A DNA stretch of 41,779 nucleotides from assembly GCA_018818835.1 (NCBI GenBank), contig JAHIRD010000138.1, positions 1 to 41,779 of the forward strand. Direction: 5' to 3'. This document shows positions 16,391 to 25,298 of the stretch, in pieces (positions within the stretch are counted from its first letter, which is position 1; every line of letters begins with the position of its first letter). The translations under genes were made by a program, and so were the position numbers. Under the pieces are notes generated by a model, which saw only the letters and a program-made list of their open reading frames with translations, ran no database searches and was not told the origin of the DNA. The DNA comes from Pseudomonadota bacterium. Lineage in GTDB: Bacteria; Desulfobacterota; Desulfobacteria; Desulfobacterales; Desulfolunaceae.

Positions 16391-17419
16391 TTAATACCCT
16401 TCGCCGTGATCAAGGTCCTCGTCTGTGATCTTTCCCATAAACATGGAATAAGCCCAGACCTGATAGGCAATGACCAGGGGAATAAAAACGAGGACAACTC
16501 CCAACATGATTTTCAGGGTCAAGGGACTGGATGAGGCATTAAAGGCGGTCAACGAATAGGCTGCGTCCATGCTTGATCCGAACAGGGTTGGGAAAAGCCC
16601 GATCACCCCGAAAAATGTTGCACCCACAATGGTTAACGATGACGCTGCCCAGGCCAAGACAAAGGCCCCTTTTTTCAGATATACACGGATACCAAAAATG
16701 GCTGCCACGGTGATAATAATCACCAAAAACAAGGCTGGATGAGCAAAATAATTGACAAAAAGATCCGTTGAGAAATAGGACGCCACCACAAAAACCAAGG
16801 TAAAGACAAGGACCAGAGGCCAGAGTTTTTCAGCTGTCCGGGCGGCCCTGTCGTGGAGATCCCCCTGGGTCTTCAAGCCAAGCCAGAGAGCGCCATGGAG
16901 CATGAAAAGAAGCAAAAACTCCACACCACCCAATAGCCCATAAGGGTTGAGAAGGGTCAGGAGATTGCCATGAAATATCCCGTTTTCATCAATGGGAATA
17001 CCCTTGAATATATTGGCGAAGGCCACGCCGAAAAGAAGGGCTGGAACTGAGCTGCCGATAAAAAAGCAGGTGTCCCAGACCCTTTTCCAGGCCTGACTTT
17101 CAATCTGATTTCTGAATTCAATGGAGACCCCACGGATAATGAGGGCGAAAAGAATCAGCATCAAGGGGGTATAAAGGGCTGAAAACATGGTTGCATATAC
17201 GGCTGGGAAAGCGGCAAAGGTCACACCGCCAGCGGTTATCAGCCAGACCTCGTTGCCGTCCCACACGGGACCGATGGATGCGATCATGGTCTTTTTTTCG
17301 TGATCGGTTTTTCCCAGGAACGGATAAAGTGTTCCAACACCGAAATCAAAGCCATCTGTCATGAAATAGACCGCCCAAAGCAAGCCCCATAAAAAAAACC
17401 ACGTTGATTGTAATGCCAT
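16391..17419 (-). CDS. cydB: Cytochrome bd oxidase subunit II
   Basis: Heme-free partner of CydA in the quinol:O2 oxidoreductase. The 342-residue start MALQSTWFFLWGLLWAVYFM is set by GGAGG five bases before ATG 17419; an upstream ATG at 17464 lacks a site. Eight to nine hydrophobic helices are visible, with the family segment TDGFDFGVGTLYPFLG after helix 1 and GPVWDGNEVWLITAGGVTFAAF following. In a sulfate reducer it serves oxygen removal or defence, not growth. It follows cydA after a 107-bp gap. No CydX-like peptide was seen. Confidence 0.94.
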   Translation of the reverse strand: MALQSTWFFLWGLLWAVYFMTDGFDFGVGTLYPFLGKTDHEKKTMIASIGPVWDGNEVWLITAGGVTFAAFPAVYATMFSALYTPLMLILFALIIRGVSIEFRNQIESQAWKRVWDTCFFIGSSVPALLFGVAFANIFKGIPIDENGIFHGNLLTLLNPYGLLGGVEFLLLFMLHGALWLGLKTQGDLHDRAARTAEKLWPLVLVFTLVFVVASYFSTDLFVNYFAHPALFLVIIITVAAIFGIRVYLKKGAFVLAWAASSLTIVGATFFGVIGLFPTLFGSSMDAAYSLTAFNASSSPLTLKIMLGVVLVFIPLVIAYQVWAYSMFMGKITDEDLDHGEGY

Positions 17420-17526
17420 GTGAACCTCCGAATATATTCCCGCTAAAACGGGTATGAAAATCACTATTTATGGTTATCATCTGTCCCAGGTGAGACAAAA
17501 ACGTTCCAGCCATGTGAAACACTTTA

Positions 17527-18831
17527 TCAGGCTGAAACAAGGCCTTTCCGAGCATGTTTGAACATAAGAAAATAGCCCACCGCACCCAGAAGTCCGTAGA
17601 CCAGGATAAAACCGATCAGAGTCACAAGAACCTGGGCCCCCCCAATGGGAGATGCTGCATCGGAAGTTTTCATCATGCCGTAAACAATCCAGGGCTGCCT
17701 GCCCACTTCAGCCAGGATCCATCCCGCTTCGATGGCAATCACAGGAAGAGGTATGGAATAGACCATAATCTTAAGAAGAAGTGGGCTTTCCATAAGTTTT
17801 TTACGTTTGACCCATAAAATAAAGGTAATCAGAGGGAAAAAGGTACCCAGCCCCACCATGGTTTTAAATGCAACGGCCGTGATCAATACAGGCGGCCGTT
17901 CGTCTTTGGGGATATCCTTGAGACCGGTCACCACCGCGTTGAAATCATGGGTGGCCAGAAAACTGAGAAGACCTGGAAGACGTCCGAATTCGAATAAATT
18001 TCGTTCATTTTCTTCATCGGGAATGGCAATCAAAAGAATGGGCGCTCGTTCCTGGGTTTCCCAATGTGATTCCATGGCAGCCAGCTTTGCAGGCTGAACT
18101 TCAGCCACATGGATACCGTGAAGATCTCCCGTTATAAATGAAATCACCGAGCACACCAGCCCCACAGTCAATGACAGGCGAAAGGCCTTGGTGAACAGTT
18201 CCACCTCATGTTTCCTGAGCAGATGATAGGCACTGATGCCCATAACCACAAAGGCTCCGAAAATATAGGAGGCTGGCAGGGTATGAACCATTTCAAGAAG
18301 AGCAAACTTATTGAAAATAACCGCAAAAAAATCATCCAGTTCTGCCCTTCCGTTGCGGATCACATAGCCTACGGGATGCTGCATCCATCCATTGGCTGAA
18401 AGGATCCATATGGCCGAAAGGGAGCCAGCCAGGGCAACCATCCACATCACGGCCGCATGGGCCTTGGCAGACAGTTTTTTCCAGCCGAAGATCCAGATTC
18501 CAATAAACGTGGATTCCAGAAAGAAGGATGTGGTGGCTTCAATGGCTAAAAGAGAGCCGAACACATCCCCCACATATTCCGAATAGCGTGACCAGTTTGT
18601 CCCGAACTGGAATTCCAGTGTAATACCGGTGACGATGCCCACGACAAAGTTAATTAAAAAGAGTTTTCCGAAAAACCGGGTCATCTTCAAATAATCCTCA
18701 TCGCCTGTCCGGGCGTACTGGGTTTCCATAATTGCCAGAATCACGGAAAGTCCCAGGGTCAGAGGGACAAATAAAAAATGAAACATCGTTGCCGCAGCAA
18801 ACTGTAACCGGGAAAGAAAAACCACATCCAT
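17527..18831 (-). CDS. cydA: Cytochrome bd oxidase subunit I
   Basis: Carries hemes b558, b595 and d and oxidises menaquinol, reducing O2 to water. It is 434 residues, shorter than E. coli CydA because of a short Q-loop. Visible landmarks: LQFAAATMFHFLFVPLTLG with the N-terminal His ligand, EFQFGTNWSRYSEYVGDVFG, FFLESTFIGIWIFGWKKLS, and the Met-containing MVHTLPASYIFG region. GWILAEVGRQPWIVYG is the signature near the last heme-ligand helix. The start follows GGAGGAATTC. An FNR-type box lies about 105 bp upstream. With cydB, NDH-2 and rubrerythrins in the same 10 kb, it forms an oxygen-protection neighbourhood. Confidence 0.95.
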   Translation of the reverse strand: MDVVFLSRLQFAAATMFHFLFVPLTLGLSVILAIMETQYARTGDEDYLKMTRFFGKLFLINFVVGIVTGITLEFQFGTNWSRYSEYVGDVFGSLLAIEATTSFFLESTFIGIWIFGWKKLSAKAHAAVMWMVALAGSLSAIWILSANGWMQHPVGYVIRNGRAELDDFFAVIFNKFALLEMVHTLPASYIFGAFVVMGISAYHLLRKHEVELFTKAFRLSLTVGLVCSVISFITGDLHGIHVAEVQPAKLAAMESHWETQERAPILLIAIPDEENERNLFEFGRLPGLLSFLATHDFNAVVTGLKDIPKDERPPVLITAVAFKTMVGLGTFFPLITFILWVKRKKLMESPLLLKIMVYSIPLPVIAIEAGWILAEVGRQPWIVYGMMKTSDAASPIGGAQVLVTLIGFILVYGLLGAVGYFLMFKHARKGLVSA

Positions 18832-18936
18832 GAATTCCTCCGTTATCTCAGAAATGAAAGGGGTTAAAAAGGTAAATGAAAATTTTCATGTCATAGTACA
18901 CATTCTATGCCAACAGGTCCTGTCATAATAGAAGTA

Positions 18937-18948
18937 TGATTCAAATCA
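18937..18948 (-). promoter_or_regulatory. FNR/CRP-family-type box upstream of cydA
   Basis: TGAT-TCAA-ATCA is a perfect core of the FNR consensus TTGAT-N4-ATCAA, lacking only the outer T/A. It is centred about 111 bp before the cydA ATG. A possible -10 TAGAAT (18903-18908, minus strand) would put the site near -46. Regulation by an oxygen- or NO-sensing FNR-like protein is inferred. Confidence 0.4.
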
Positions 18949-19236
18949 CTCTCATACCATAAACGGACGGACAATAACAAATCAATAGATGAGACGGGGC
19001 TGAACTCAATGTGTACCATGGATTTAGCACATCCAGCCAAAGGTCTTTAAACATATATCCCGGCACAGAAAGGAATGGATAAGGCTTTATCTTATGGGTG
19101 CTCGCCTGGAAGGTCTTAAACGGTTCATTGATCTATGCCGGACAACATTGTTTCAAATAGCATTATGAGACAGATTGTATCTTTAAGACAATGACGTCCT
19201 TATATAATACCCTGTGTCCAAAAATTCTCAATACAT

Positions 19237-19310
19237 TTTTGATGCCGTCGTAAAAAGTCCCAGTCCACCCCGCCCACCAAGTCCACCCAGTCCACCCATT
19301 CCACCCCCTG
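19237..19310. repeat. MITE arm remnant joined to TCCACCCA tandem repeat
   Basis: TTTTGATGCCGTCGTAAAAA (19237 onward) matches the end of the element at 8482-8643. Homology breaks at about 19261 into five or six degenerate TCCACCCA/GTCCACCCC units up to about 19310. Confidence 0.65.
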
Positions 19311-19370
19311 GCACGATACTTGTATATTTTATTAAAAGTTTTTCCATGCCCAACAATTAAGGAGGCTGTC

Positions 19371-19730
19371 ATGCTTAAACTCAATGAATTAAAAAAAAAC
19401 ATCCATCTTCTCAACACCGTTGAATGGGATCTTAACCCTGCGGTTGCCGTGGGGCGCCATCTGGAATGGGGCGCCGGATGGGCCGCAGACAAATACAGAG
19501 CACGGGGAAGTGCCGATGAATCAGTCTATTTCACCATCAACACCTGGGAAAAAATTCCCTATATTGTTCTTGTGAAACGGAACGGGTTTGATATGGAAGA
19601 AATGGCTCGATTCCGTATGCCACTGGAACTTGAAAAAAAATTTCTTGACTCCATAGGCTATCATAAGGGAATATACGAACTTGACACTGAAATTAAGAAC
19701 TGGCTTAGAACCACATTAAATAGTCACTGA
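19371..19730 (+). CDS. Conserved small protein of sulfate reducers (119 aa)
   Basis: The start at ATG 19371 follows AAGGAGG at five bases; an upstream in-frame ATG at 19320 has no site. The soluble 119-residue protein begins MLKLNELKKNIHLLNTVEWD and has the distinctive HLEWGAGWAADKY segment, FTINTWEKIPYIVLVKRNG, and a C-terminal GYHKGIYELDTEIKNWL. It resembles the family named after Desulfovibrio DVU0772, as I recall it; no biochemical role is known. It sits directly before a rubrerythrin-like ferritin on the same strand (31-bp gap), suggesting an oxidative-stress context. Confidence 0.7.
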   Translation: MLKLNELKKNIHLLNTVEWDLNPAVAVGRHLEWGAGWAADKYRARGSADESVYFTINTWEKIPYIVLVKRNGFDMEEMARFRMPLELEKKFLDSIGYHKGIYELDTEIKNWLRTTLNSH

Positions 19731-19761
19731 CATATTCATGAATAATTGAAAGGAGTTTGAG

Positions 19762-20232
19762 ATGGCACTGGATTTCAATGCTGATGAAATTTTTGAAATG
19801 GCTGAACAAATTGAAAAAAACGGGGCAATTTTCTATCGAAAAGCCGCTAAAAACGTATCTGGCGAGGAAAAAGATTTTCTCCTTGAACTCGCCAAAATGG
19901 AAGATGACCATGAAGTAACATTCAAGGCTTTGAGAAAAGAACTCACTGGCCTGCAAAAAGAATCCACCACCTTCGATCCAAACAATGAAGCGCCTCTGTA
20001 TCTAAAAGCCCTTGCCGATTCCAGGGTCTTCTTTGAAAAAGAACTGGATCCTTCAACCATGAAGGACATCCTCAAAGCCGCCATCGGCGCTGAAAAGGAT
20101 TCCATTGTTTTCTATCTGGGCATGAAAGACATTGTGCCTGCAAAACTTGGTAAAGAAAAAATCGACGGCATCATCAAGGAAGAAATGTCTCATATAAAAC
20201 TTCTGAGCACACGTCTGATCAATCAATACTAA
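19762..20232 (+). CDS. Rubrerythrin-like ferritin-family di-iron protein
   Basis: A 156-residue four-helix di-iron protein lacking the C-terminal rubredoxin domain of classical rubrerythrin. Helix A has the metal-ligand Glu in QIEKNGAIFYRKAA, helix B the ExxH motif in MEDDHEVTF, helix C EKDSIVFYLGMKD and helix D EEMSHIKLL. Likely an NADH-dependent peroxide reductase needing an external rubredoxin donor; the tandem-rubredoxin reductase at 21693 is an attractive partner. SD GAAAGGAG precedes the start. Confidence 0.88.
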   Translation: MALDFNADEIFEMAEQIEKNGAIFYRKAAKNVSGEEKDFLLELAKMEDDHEVTFKALRKELTGLQKESTTFDPNNEAPLYLKALADSRVFFEKELDPSTMKDILKAAIGAEKDSIVFYLGMKDIVPAKLGKEKIDGIIKEEMSHIKLLSTRLINQY

Positions 20233-20419
20233 TACCAGTCATTGTATGATCATGTGTTTGTGGGCGGCTATGAATGCCGCCCGCACCTTTCCTTAACAAG
20301 GTTGATCATTGAATCCAAAAGGACCTGTTCAGAAAAAAACATAAGGCTGTGTCCGCCTTTGTTCCCAAGGAAACAAAGCCCCCCACACTATTCTGAAGAA
20401 AGGTCTCACCAGGGGCACC

Positions 20420-21691
20420 ATGAAACATGTCGTCATTGTCGGAGCCGGGTTCGCCGGCCTGAAAGCCGCAAAAATCCTCGGGAAACACCCCAAAGAAATT
20501 CGTGTTACAGTTATCGACAAAACCAATCATCACCTGTTTCAGCCCCTGCTCTATCAAGTTGCCACGGCAGGCCTGAGCCAGTCTGATATTGCCGTTCCCA
20601 TCCGCAGCATTCTCTCTTCCTACGGAAATATTTCCGTTCTTCAAGGAACGGCGCTCCAGGTGGAATTTGAGACCCGGACGCTGATCACAGACTTCGGCCC
20701 TGTCTCATACGATTATCTGATTCTGGCCTGCGGTGTTCAGCATTCCTATTTTGGCCATCCCGAATGGGAAAAATACGCCCCTGGACTTAAAACCCTTGAG
20801 CAGGCCAATGAAATCAACCGCCGCATCCTCTCGGCCTTTGAAAAAGCAGAAAGGCAGCAGGATGCTACCCAGAAACGAAAATTTCTCACCTTCGTGGTTG
20901 TGGGTGGTGGTCCAACGGGTGTCGAACTGGCCGGGGCCCTGGGTGAAATGACCCGTTACACCCTGGTCAGGGATTTCAGAAACATCGACCCCAAACTCAC
21001 CCGGATCATCCTATTGGAAGCAGGAAAACGAATTCTTGCCATGTTTCCTGAAAGCCAAAGCAGTCGGGCCACACGTGATCTTGAAAAACTGGGTATCCAG
21101 GTATGGACGTCAAGCCCTGTTACGGCCATTGACGAGGGCAGCATCATGGTTGGAGGTGAGCGCATTGAAACAGCCACGGTTCTGTGGGCCGCCGGTGTTA
21201 CGGCCACGGATCTGAACCGAAAGCTTGGATTAGAACTGAACAGTCAGGGACGAATTCTGGTTGAACAAGACCTGAGTGTCAAAAACCATCCTGAGGTTTT
21301 CGTGGCTGGTGATCAGGCCTGCTTTATCCCAAGCGGCAAGGAAGCACTACCCACCCTTTCCCCGGTTGCCATCAACGAAGGGGAATGTGTTGCCGGAAAC
21401 ATTGTAAGGGACACTCGAAAAAAACCAAGGAAACCATTCACCTACAAGCATCTGGGAACCCTGTCCACCATCGGCCGAAGCAAGGCCATTGCCGATTTCG
21501 GTTTTTTAAGGGTTCAAGGATTTATAGCCTGGCTTCTCTGGATATTTATTCACATCTATTTTATAACAGGATTCAACAACAGATTTTTCGTTTTCATGAA
21601 ATGGTGCTTCGCCTACGTGACCAACAAAAAAGGGGCACGCATTATCCTGAAAAACAACTGGCGTTTTTTTGATGACAACAAGGGGAGTTGA
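20420..21691 (+). CDS. ndh: Type II NADH:quinone oxidoreductase (NDH-2)
   Basis: A 423-residue monotopic flavoprotein that oxidises NADH and reduces menaquinone without proton pumping. The FAD-binding motif is VVIVGAGFAGLKAA (residues 4-17), and NHHLFQPLLYQVATAGLS is a hallmark of the family. The second Rossmann motif VVVGGGPTGVELAGAL (about 157-172) binds NADH, and VFVAGDQA is the FAD-closing motif. A C-terminal hydrophobic amphipathic stretch (FIAWLLWIFIHIYFITGF) anchors it to the membrane. Together with CydAB it would form a minimal NADH-to-O2 chain. The stop is one base before the next ATG (TGACATG), indicating coupling. Confidence 0.93.
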   Translation: MKHVVIVGAGFAGLKAAKILGKHPKEIRVTVIDKTNHHLFQPLLYQVATAGLSQSDIAVPIRSILSSYGNISVLQGTALQVEFETRTLITDFGPVSYDYLILACGVQHSYFGHPEWEKYAPGLKTLEQANEINRRILSAFEKAERQQDATQKRKFLTFVVVGGGPTGVELAGALGEMTRYTLVRDFRNIDPKLTRIILLEAGKRILAMFPESQSSRATRDLEKLGIQVWTSSPVTAIDEGSIMVGGERIETATVLWAAGVTATDLNRKLGLELNSQGRILVEQDLSVKNHPEVFVAGDQACFIPSGKEALPTLSPVAINEGECVAGNIVRDTRKKPRKPFTYKHLGTLSTIGRSKAIADFGFLRVQGFIAWLLWIFIHIYFITGFNNRFFVFMKWCFAYVTNKKGARIILKNNWRFFDDNKGS

Positions 21692-21692
21692 C

Positions 21693-23189
21693 ATGAGTGA
21701 GATAATTAAAGAATGGCGCTGTTCGGTCTGCGGATATATACATAAAGGTGCGACACCACCAACCCAGTGTGTTGTCTGCGGTGCTCCGGAGGACGCATTC
21801 GAAGCTTTCGGAGGTGATCAACCCGAGAAAAAAGAAAAAGTTTCAGGCTGGAAGTGTCTTGTCTGTCATTACAACCATAAGGGAGATACCCCGCCGTCAA
21901 ACTGCCCCATCTGCGGCGCCGGGGCAAAAAAATTCGAGCCCCTTTCCCCATCCGAGCCCTCAAAAACAACGGATAGTATCAAACGCCGCATCCTCATCGT
22001 GGGGGCAGGTATCGCCGGTGTTTCCGCAGCTGAAGCCGCGCGGAAAGAGTCTTCGTCCGCTGAAATCGTGCTCCTGTCCAAGGAAGACCATCTTCCCTAT
22101 TACCGGCTTAATCTTACCCGGCTCCTGGCCGGAGAAGTGGATGTTGCATCCCTTCCCATCCACCCGGAGAGTTGGTATACAGATAACCGCATCGAACTGA
22201 TTCTCAATGCGGAAGTCGTGGAATGCAGACCTGCTGCCAGGGTCATCCAACTGAGGGACGGCCAGAGACTGGATTATGATAAATTAATCATCACAGCAGG
22301 AGCCCATCCCTTTATCCCCCCGGTGCCAGGGGCCCAGAAAAACGGTGTGACAACCATCAGAACCAAAGACCATGCCCAAATGATTTTGGAATCAGCCGCC
22401 ACCTCCACGTCCGCCGTTGTTATCGGTGGGGGGATCCTGGGCCTTGAGGTGGCCGCAGGACTGATCAAAGCCTCACCCGACCTGCCGGTCACCGTGGTGG
22501 AAGGATTTGAATACCTGATGCCCCGCCAGCTTAACCGCAAGGCTTCCACCCGCCTGATGGCCCATGTCAAAAGCCTGGGGATCACCCTTGAAACAGGAAC
22601 ATCGGTCAAGGAAATCGAAGGGGATGAACGGGCAGCACGGATAGTTCTTTCAAACGGCAAGACCCTGGATGCCGATCTTGTGATCTTCGCCGCAGGGGTT
22701 AGGCCCAACAGTTATCTGGCACGAACATCGGGACTGAATGTCAACCAGGGCATTATCGTCAACGACTTCATGGAAACTTCCGTGGAAGGCATCTATGCTG
22801 CGGGGGACACTGCCGAACATCGGGGGGTTCTCTACGGCTTATGGAACGCAGCCATGTACCAGGGTGCCATTGCCGGCATGAACGCAGCCGGGAAAAAAGC
22901 AGGATTCGGGGGAATTCCCCGGTCCAACACCATCAAAGTTCTGGGTGTGGATTTATTCAGCATCGGCAGCATCGAGGCTTGTGACGGAAGCTGTACGGTC
23001 ATTGAAAAAGACCAGGACGATGTCTATATCAACCTTATTTTCCGGGACGGTCACCTTGAAGGGGCCATCCTATACGGAGACACCACCACCAGTGCTGTGG
23101 TAAAAAAAGCCATTGAAGAAAAACGGGATTTTTCCCGTGCCCTTGAAGGAAGCCCCATCGTGGACAGCCTTTTGGAGTTCAAGGAATAA
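21693..23189 (+). CDS. NAD(P)H:rubredoxin oxidoreductase-like protein with two N-terminal rubredoxin-like domains
   Basis: A 498-residue fusion. Residues 7-40 (WRCSVCGYIHKGATPPTQCV, VCG) and 52-85 (WKCLVCHYNHKGDTPPSNCP, ICG) are two short rubrerythrin-type rubredoxin domains, each with CxxC...CxxC. From about 103 an FAD/NAD pyridine-nucleotide-disulfide-type reductase follows, with RRILIVGAGIAGVSAAE, a second Rossmann AVVIGGGILGLEVAAGL (about 245) and GIYAAGDTAEH. Built-in one-electron sites would carry NADH electrons to rubrerythrin, rubredoxin or flavodiiron proteins, matching the ferritin-like genes on either side. It starts at ATG 21693 behind AAGGGGAG. Second gene of a six-gene operon beginning with ndh. 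Confidence 0.9.
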   Translation: MSEIIKEWRCSVCGYIHKGATPPTQCVVCGAPEDAFEAFGGDQPEKKEKVSGWKCLVCHYNHKGDTPPSNCPICGAGAKKFEPLSPSEPSKTTDSIKRRILIVGAGIAGVSAAEAARKESSSAEIVLLSKEDHLPYYRLNLTRLLAGEVDVASLPIHPESWYTDNRIELILNAEVVECRPAARVIQLRDGQRLDYDKLIITAGAHPFIPPVPGAQKNGVTTIRTKDHAQMILESAATSTSAVVIGGGILGLEVAAGLIKASPDLPVTVVEGFEYLMPRQLNRKASTRLMAHVKSLGITLETGTSVKEIEGDERAARIVLSNGKTLDADLVIFAAGVRPNSYLARTSGLNVNQGIIVNDFMETSVEGIYAAGDTAEHRGVLYGLWNAAMYQGAIAGMNAAGKKAGFGGIPRSNTIKVLGVDLFSIGSIEACDGSCTVIEKDQDDVYINLIFRDGHLEGAILYGDTTTSAVVKKAIEEKRDFSRALEGSPIVDSLLEFKE

Positions 23190-23194
23190 GCATC

Positions 23195-23920
23195 ATGGAT
23201 TCAGACCCAGAGCAGACAGGGGGGATTTTCTGGCCGGAACTGATCCGTGGAACCCTGGTCAAACGGTATAAACGTTTCCTTGCCGATGTGCAGCTGGATG
23301 AAAAAACGGTGGTTACGGCCCACTGCCCAAATTCAGGGTCCATGAAAGCATGCTGTGAGCCGGGCAGCCCCGTGTATCTGTCCTATCATGACAATCCCAG
23401 GCGAAAACTGAAATACACCTGGGAAATCATTGACATGGGAACATCCCTGGTGGGCGTGAACACGATCATCCCCAACCGGCTTGTCAAGGCAGCGGCCCAG
23501 GCCGGACTGATTGATCAGCTAACCGGTTATGAGCGGATCGACGCCGAAGTCAAAGTCAGTGACCATTCCCGGCTGGATCTTGTTCTTTCAGACCCGATTA
23601 AAGGGAAATGCTTTGTGGAAATAAAGAACTGCTCCCTGGTAAACCAGGGTCATGCCCAGTTCCCTGATGCCGTGACCGTCAGAGGCTTGAAGCATATTAA
23701 CGAACTGATGACCCTAAAGAAACAGGGGCACCGATGCATGATGTTCTACCTGATCCAACGCATGGACGCCACCGTGTTCAGCCCGGCGGATCACATTGAT
23801 CCGGCCTATGGCAAGCAACTCCGGCTTGCCGTGGATGCAGGCGTTGAAATTGCTGTGTTTGATGTGGTTTTAACCACTGAATCGATTTTTCTTGGGAACA
23901 AGGTACCCCATATCTTATGA
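23195..23920 (+). CDS. sfsA: SfsA-family DNA/RNA nuclease-fold protein
   Basis: A 241-residue SfsA protein, usual length for the family. The N-terminal OB-like part has RGTLVKRYKRFLADVQLD and the signature AHCPNSGSMKACCEPGSPVY. A C-terminal restriction-endonuclease-like core shows SRLDLVLSDP and CFVEIKNCSLV with the Asp and ExK catalytic pattern, then GHAQFPDAVTVRGLKHINEL. E. coli SfsA was named for sugar-fermentation stimulation; nuclease activity has been proposed. It starts 5 bp after the preceding gene and overlaps the next by 4 bp, so it is part of the operon without an obvious functional link. Confidence 0.94.
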   Translation: MDSDPEQTGGIFWPELIRGTLVKRYKRFLADVQLDEKTVVTAHCPNSGSMKACCEPGSPVYLSYHDNPRRKLKYTWEIIDMGTSLVGVNTIIPNRLVKAAAQAGLIDQLTGYERIDAEVKVSDHSRLDLVLSDPIKGKCFVEIKNCSLVNQGHAQFPDAVTVRGLKHINELMTLKKQGHRCMMFYLIQRMDATVFSPADHIDPAYGKQLRLAVDAGVEIAVFDVVLTTESIFLGNKVPHIL

Positions 23921-25293
23921 AAATTCAAACATTTGTCAAGCGATCAATCATAGATGCCCCGGCAGAGGACGTGTTTGAGTGGCATGCCCAGAAAGGTGCA
24001 ATCCGGCGCCTCTCCCCGCCTTGGTCTCCCTTGAAAATCATATCCAAAACACCCGGTGTGGACACAGGCACCCAGGTCAGGTTAAAAATAAAAACCGGCC
24101 CGGTATTCTCCACATGGAATGCTGTTCATACAGCCTGTGAACCGGGCAGGATGTTCAGGGACACCCAGGTCAAAGGCCCATTCAAATCCTGGAATCACAC
24201 GCATCGGTTCATTCCATCGGACAACAACGCCATTCTGGAGGACCGGATTGAATTTGCCCTGCCCTTTCCTGCCTCCCACAGTCGCCTGATCAACAAATAC
24301 GTTCACAAGGACCTTGAACGAATTTTCACCTACAGGCACGCCATCACCCAAAGGGATCTTTTTCTTCACCGGAACACACCCCTTCCCAGGCATTCAAGAA
24401 TCGCCATCACCGGTGCAAGTGGTTTGATCGGCTCACGCCTGGTCCCCTTTCTGACCACCGGAGGGCATGAAGTCTATACCCTGGTCAGGAGAAAACCCGA
24501 CCCTGAAAACCTTGAAATATTCTGGGACCCGGAACAGGAAATTCTTGATCCAAAGGATCTGGAAGGCATGGATGTTGTCATCCACCTGGCCGGAGAAAAC
24601 ATCGGAGAGGTCCGGTGGACAGATGCCATCAAACATCGTCTCACACAGAGCCGGGTCAAGGGCACCACGCTACTTTCAAACACCCTTGCCAGACTTGAAA
24701 AGCCCCCAAAGGTATTTTTGTGCGCCTCGGCCATCGGTTACTACGGCCATACCGGGGACACGATATGTGACGAATCGTCCCAAAGCGGAAACCAATATAT
24801 CTCATCCATGTGCAAGGCCTGGGAAGACGCCTGTGAGCCAGCTATCCAAGGTGGAATACGCACGGCAAACATGCGGATCGGTGTGGTCTATTCTCCGGAA
24901 GGAGGGGCCCTGTCCAAGCTGTTGCCCCTGTTCAACATAGGACTTGGTGCATCCATGGGTTCAGGGTCTCAGTTTATCAGCTGGATCTCCATGGAAGACA
25001 CCCTTTATGCCATGCATCACCTGATCACGGATACACACCTTTACGGGCCAGTGAATCTTGTGGCCCCAAACCCGCAGACAAACAAGGCTCTTAGCCGGAT
25101 TCTGGCAAAAAAATTAAAACGACCGGCTCTGTTCAACATTCCCGAATCCATCATCCGGGCCCGTTTCGGACAGATGGGAGAAGAGATTCTCCTATCCAGC
25201 GCCCGGATTCATCCTGAAAAGCTCTTAACATCAGGTTACTCTTTTATTCATCCTGAAATCGACTCGGCATTGAACGAAGTCCTGGGGGTATAA
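23917..25293 (+). CDS. TIGR01777-family NAD-dependent epimerase fused to an SRPBCC domain
   Basis: A 458-residue fusion. Residues 1-150 form a START/SRPBCC-type ligand-binding domain (KRSIIDAPAEDVFEWHAQKG, then FRDTQVKGPFKSWNHTHRF). From about 163 an extended SDR begins with IAITGASGLIGSRLVPFL, has VIHLAGENIGEVRW and SAIGYYGHTGD (YxxxK region degenerate), and ends with the DUF1731-like segment PALFNIPESIIRARFGQMGE. E. coli YfcH and cyanobacterial SulA are single-domain homologues; substrates are unknown. The ATGA overlap with sfsA shows translational coupling. Confidence 0.9.
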   Translation: MKIQTFVKRSIIDAPAEDVFEWHAQKGAIRRLSPPWSPLKIISKTPGVDTGTQVRLKIKTGPVFSTWNAVHTACEPGRMFRDTQVKGPFKSWNHTHRFIPSDNNAILEDRIEFALPFPASHSRLINKYVHKDLERIFTYRHAITQRDLFLHRNTPLPRHSRIAITGASGLIGSRLVPFLTTGGHEVYTLVRRKPDPENLEIFWDPEQEILDPKDLEGMDVVIHLAGENIGEVRWTDAIKHRLTQSRVKGTTLLSNTLARLEKPPKVFLCASAIGYYGHTGDTICDESSQSGNQYISSMCKAWEDACEPAIQGGIRTANMRIGVVYSPEGGALSKLLPLFNIGLGASMGSGSQFISWISMEDTLYAMHHLITDTHLYGPVNLVAPNPQTNKALSRILAKKLKRPALFNIPESIIRARFGQMGEEILLSSARIHPEKLLTSGYSFIHPEIDSALNEVLGV

Positions 25294-25298
25294 GACCC

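Larger units (their letters stand above)
18832..19370. other. Divergent intergenic region cydA / 119-aa gene
   Basis: A 539-bp spacer without a credible ORF. It contains the cydA promoter side (FNR-like box), a fragment of the MITE-like repeat and a short tandem TCCACCCA array, each listed separately. Confidence 0.6.

Noticed and set aside
19163-19492. Minus-strand 109-aa frame rich in Gly-Trp
   Set aside because: The Trp/Gly run is translation of the TCCACCCA tandem repeat, and the frame overlaps the well-supported 119-aa gene.
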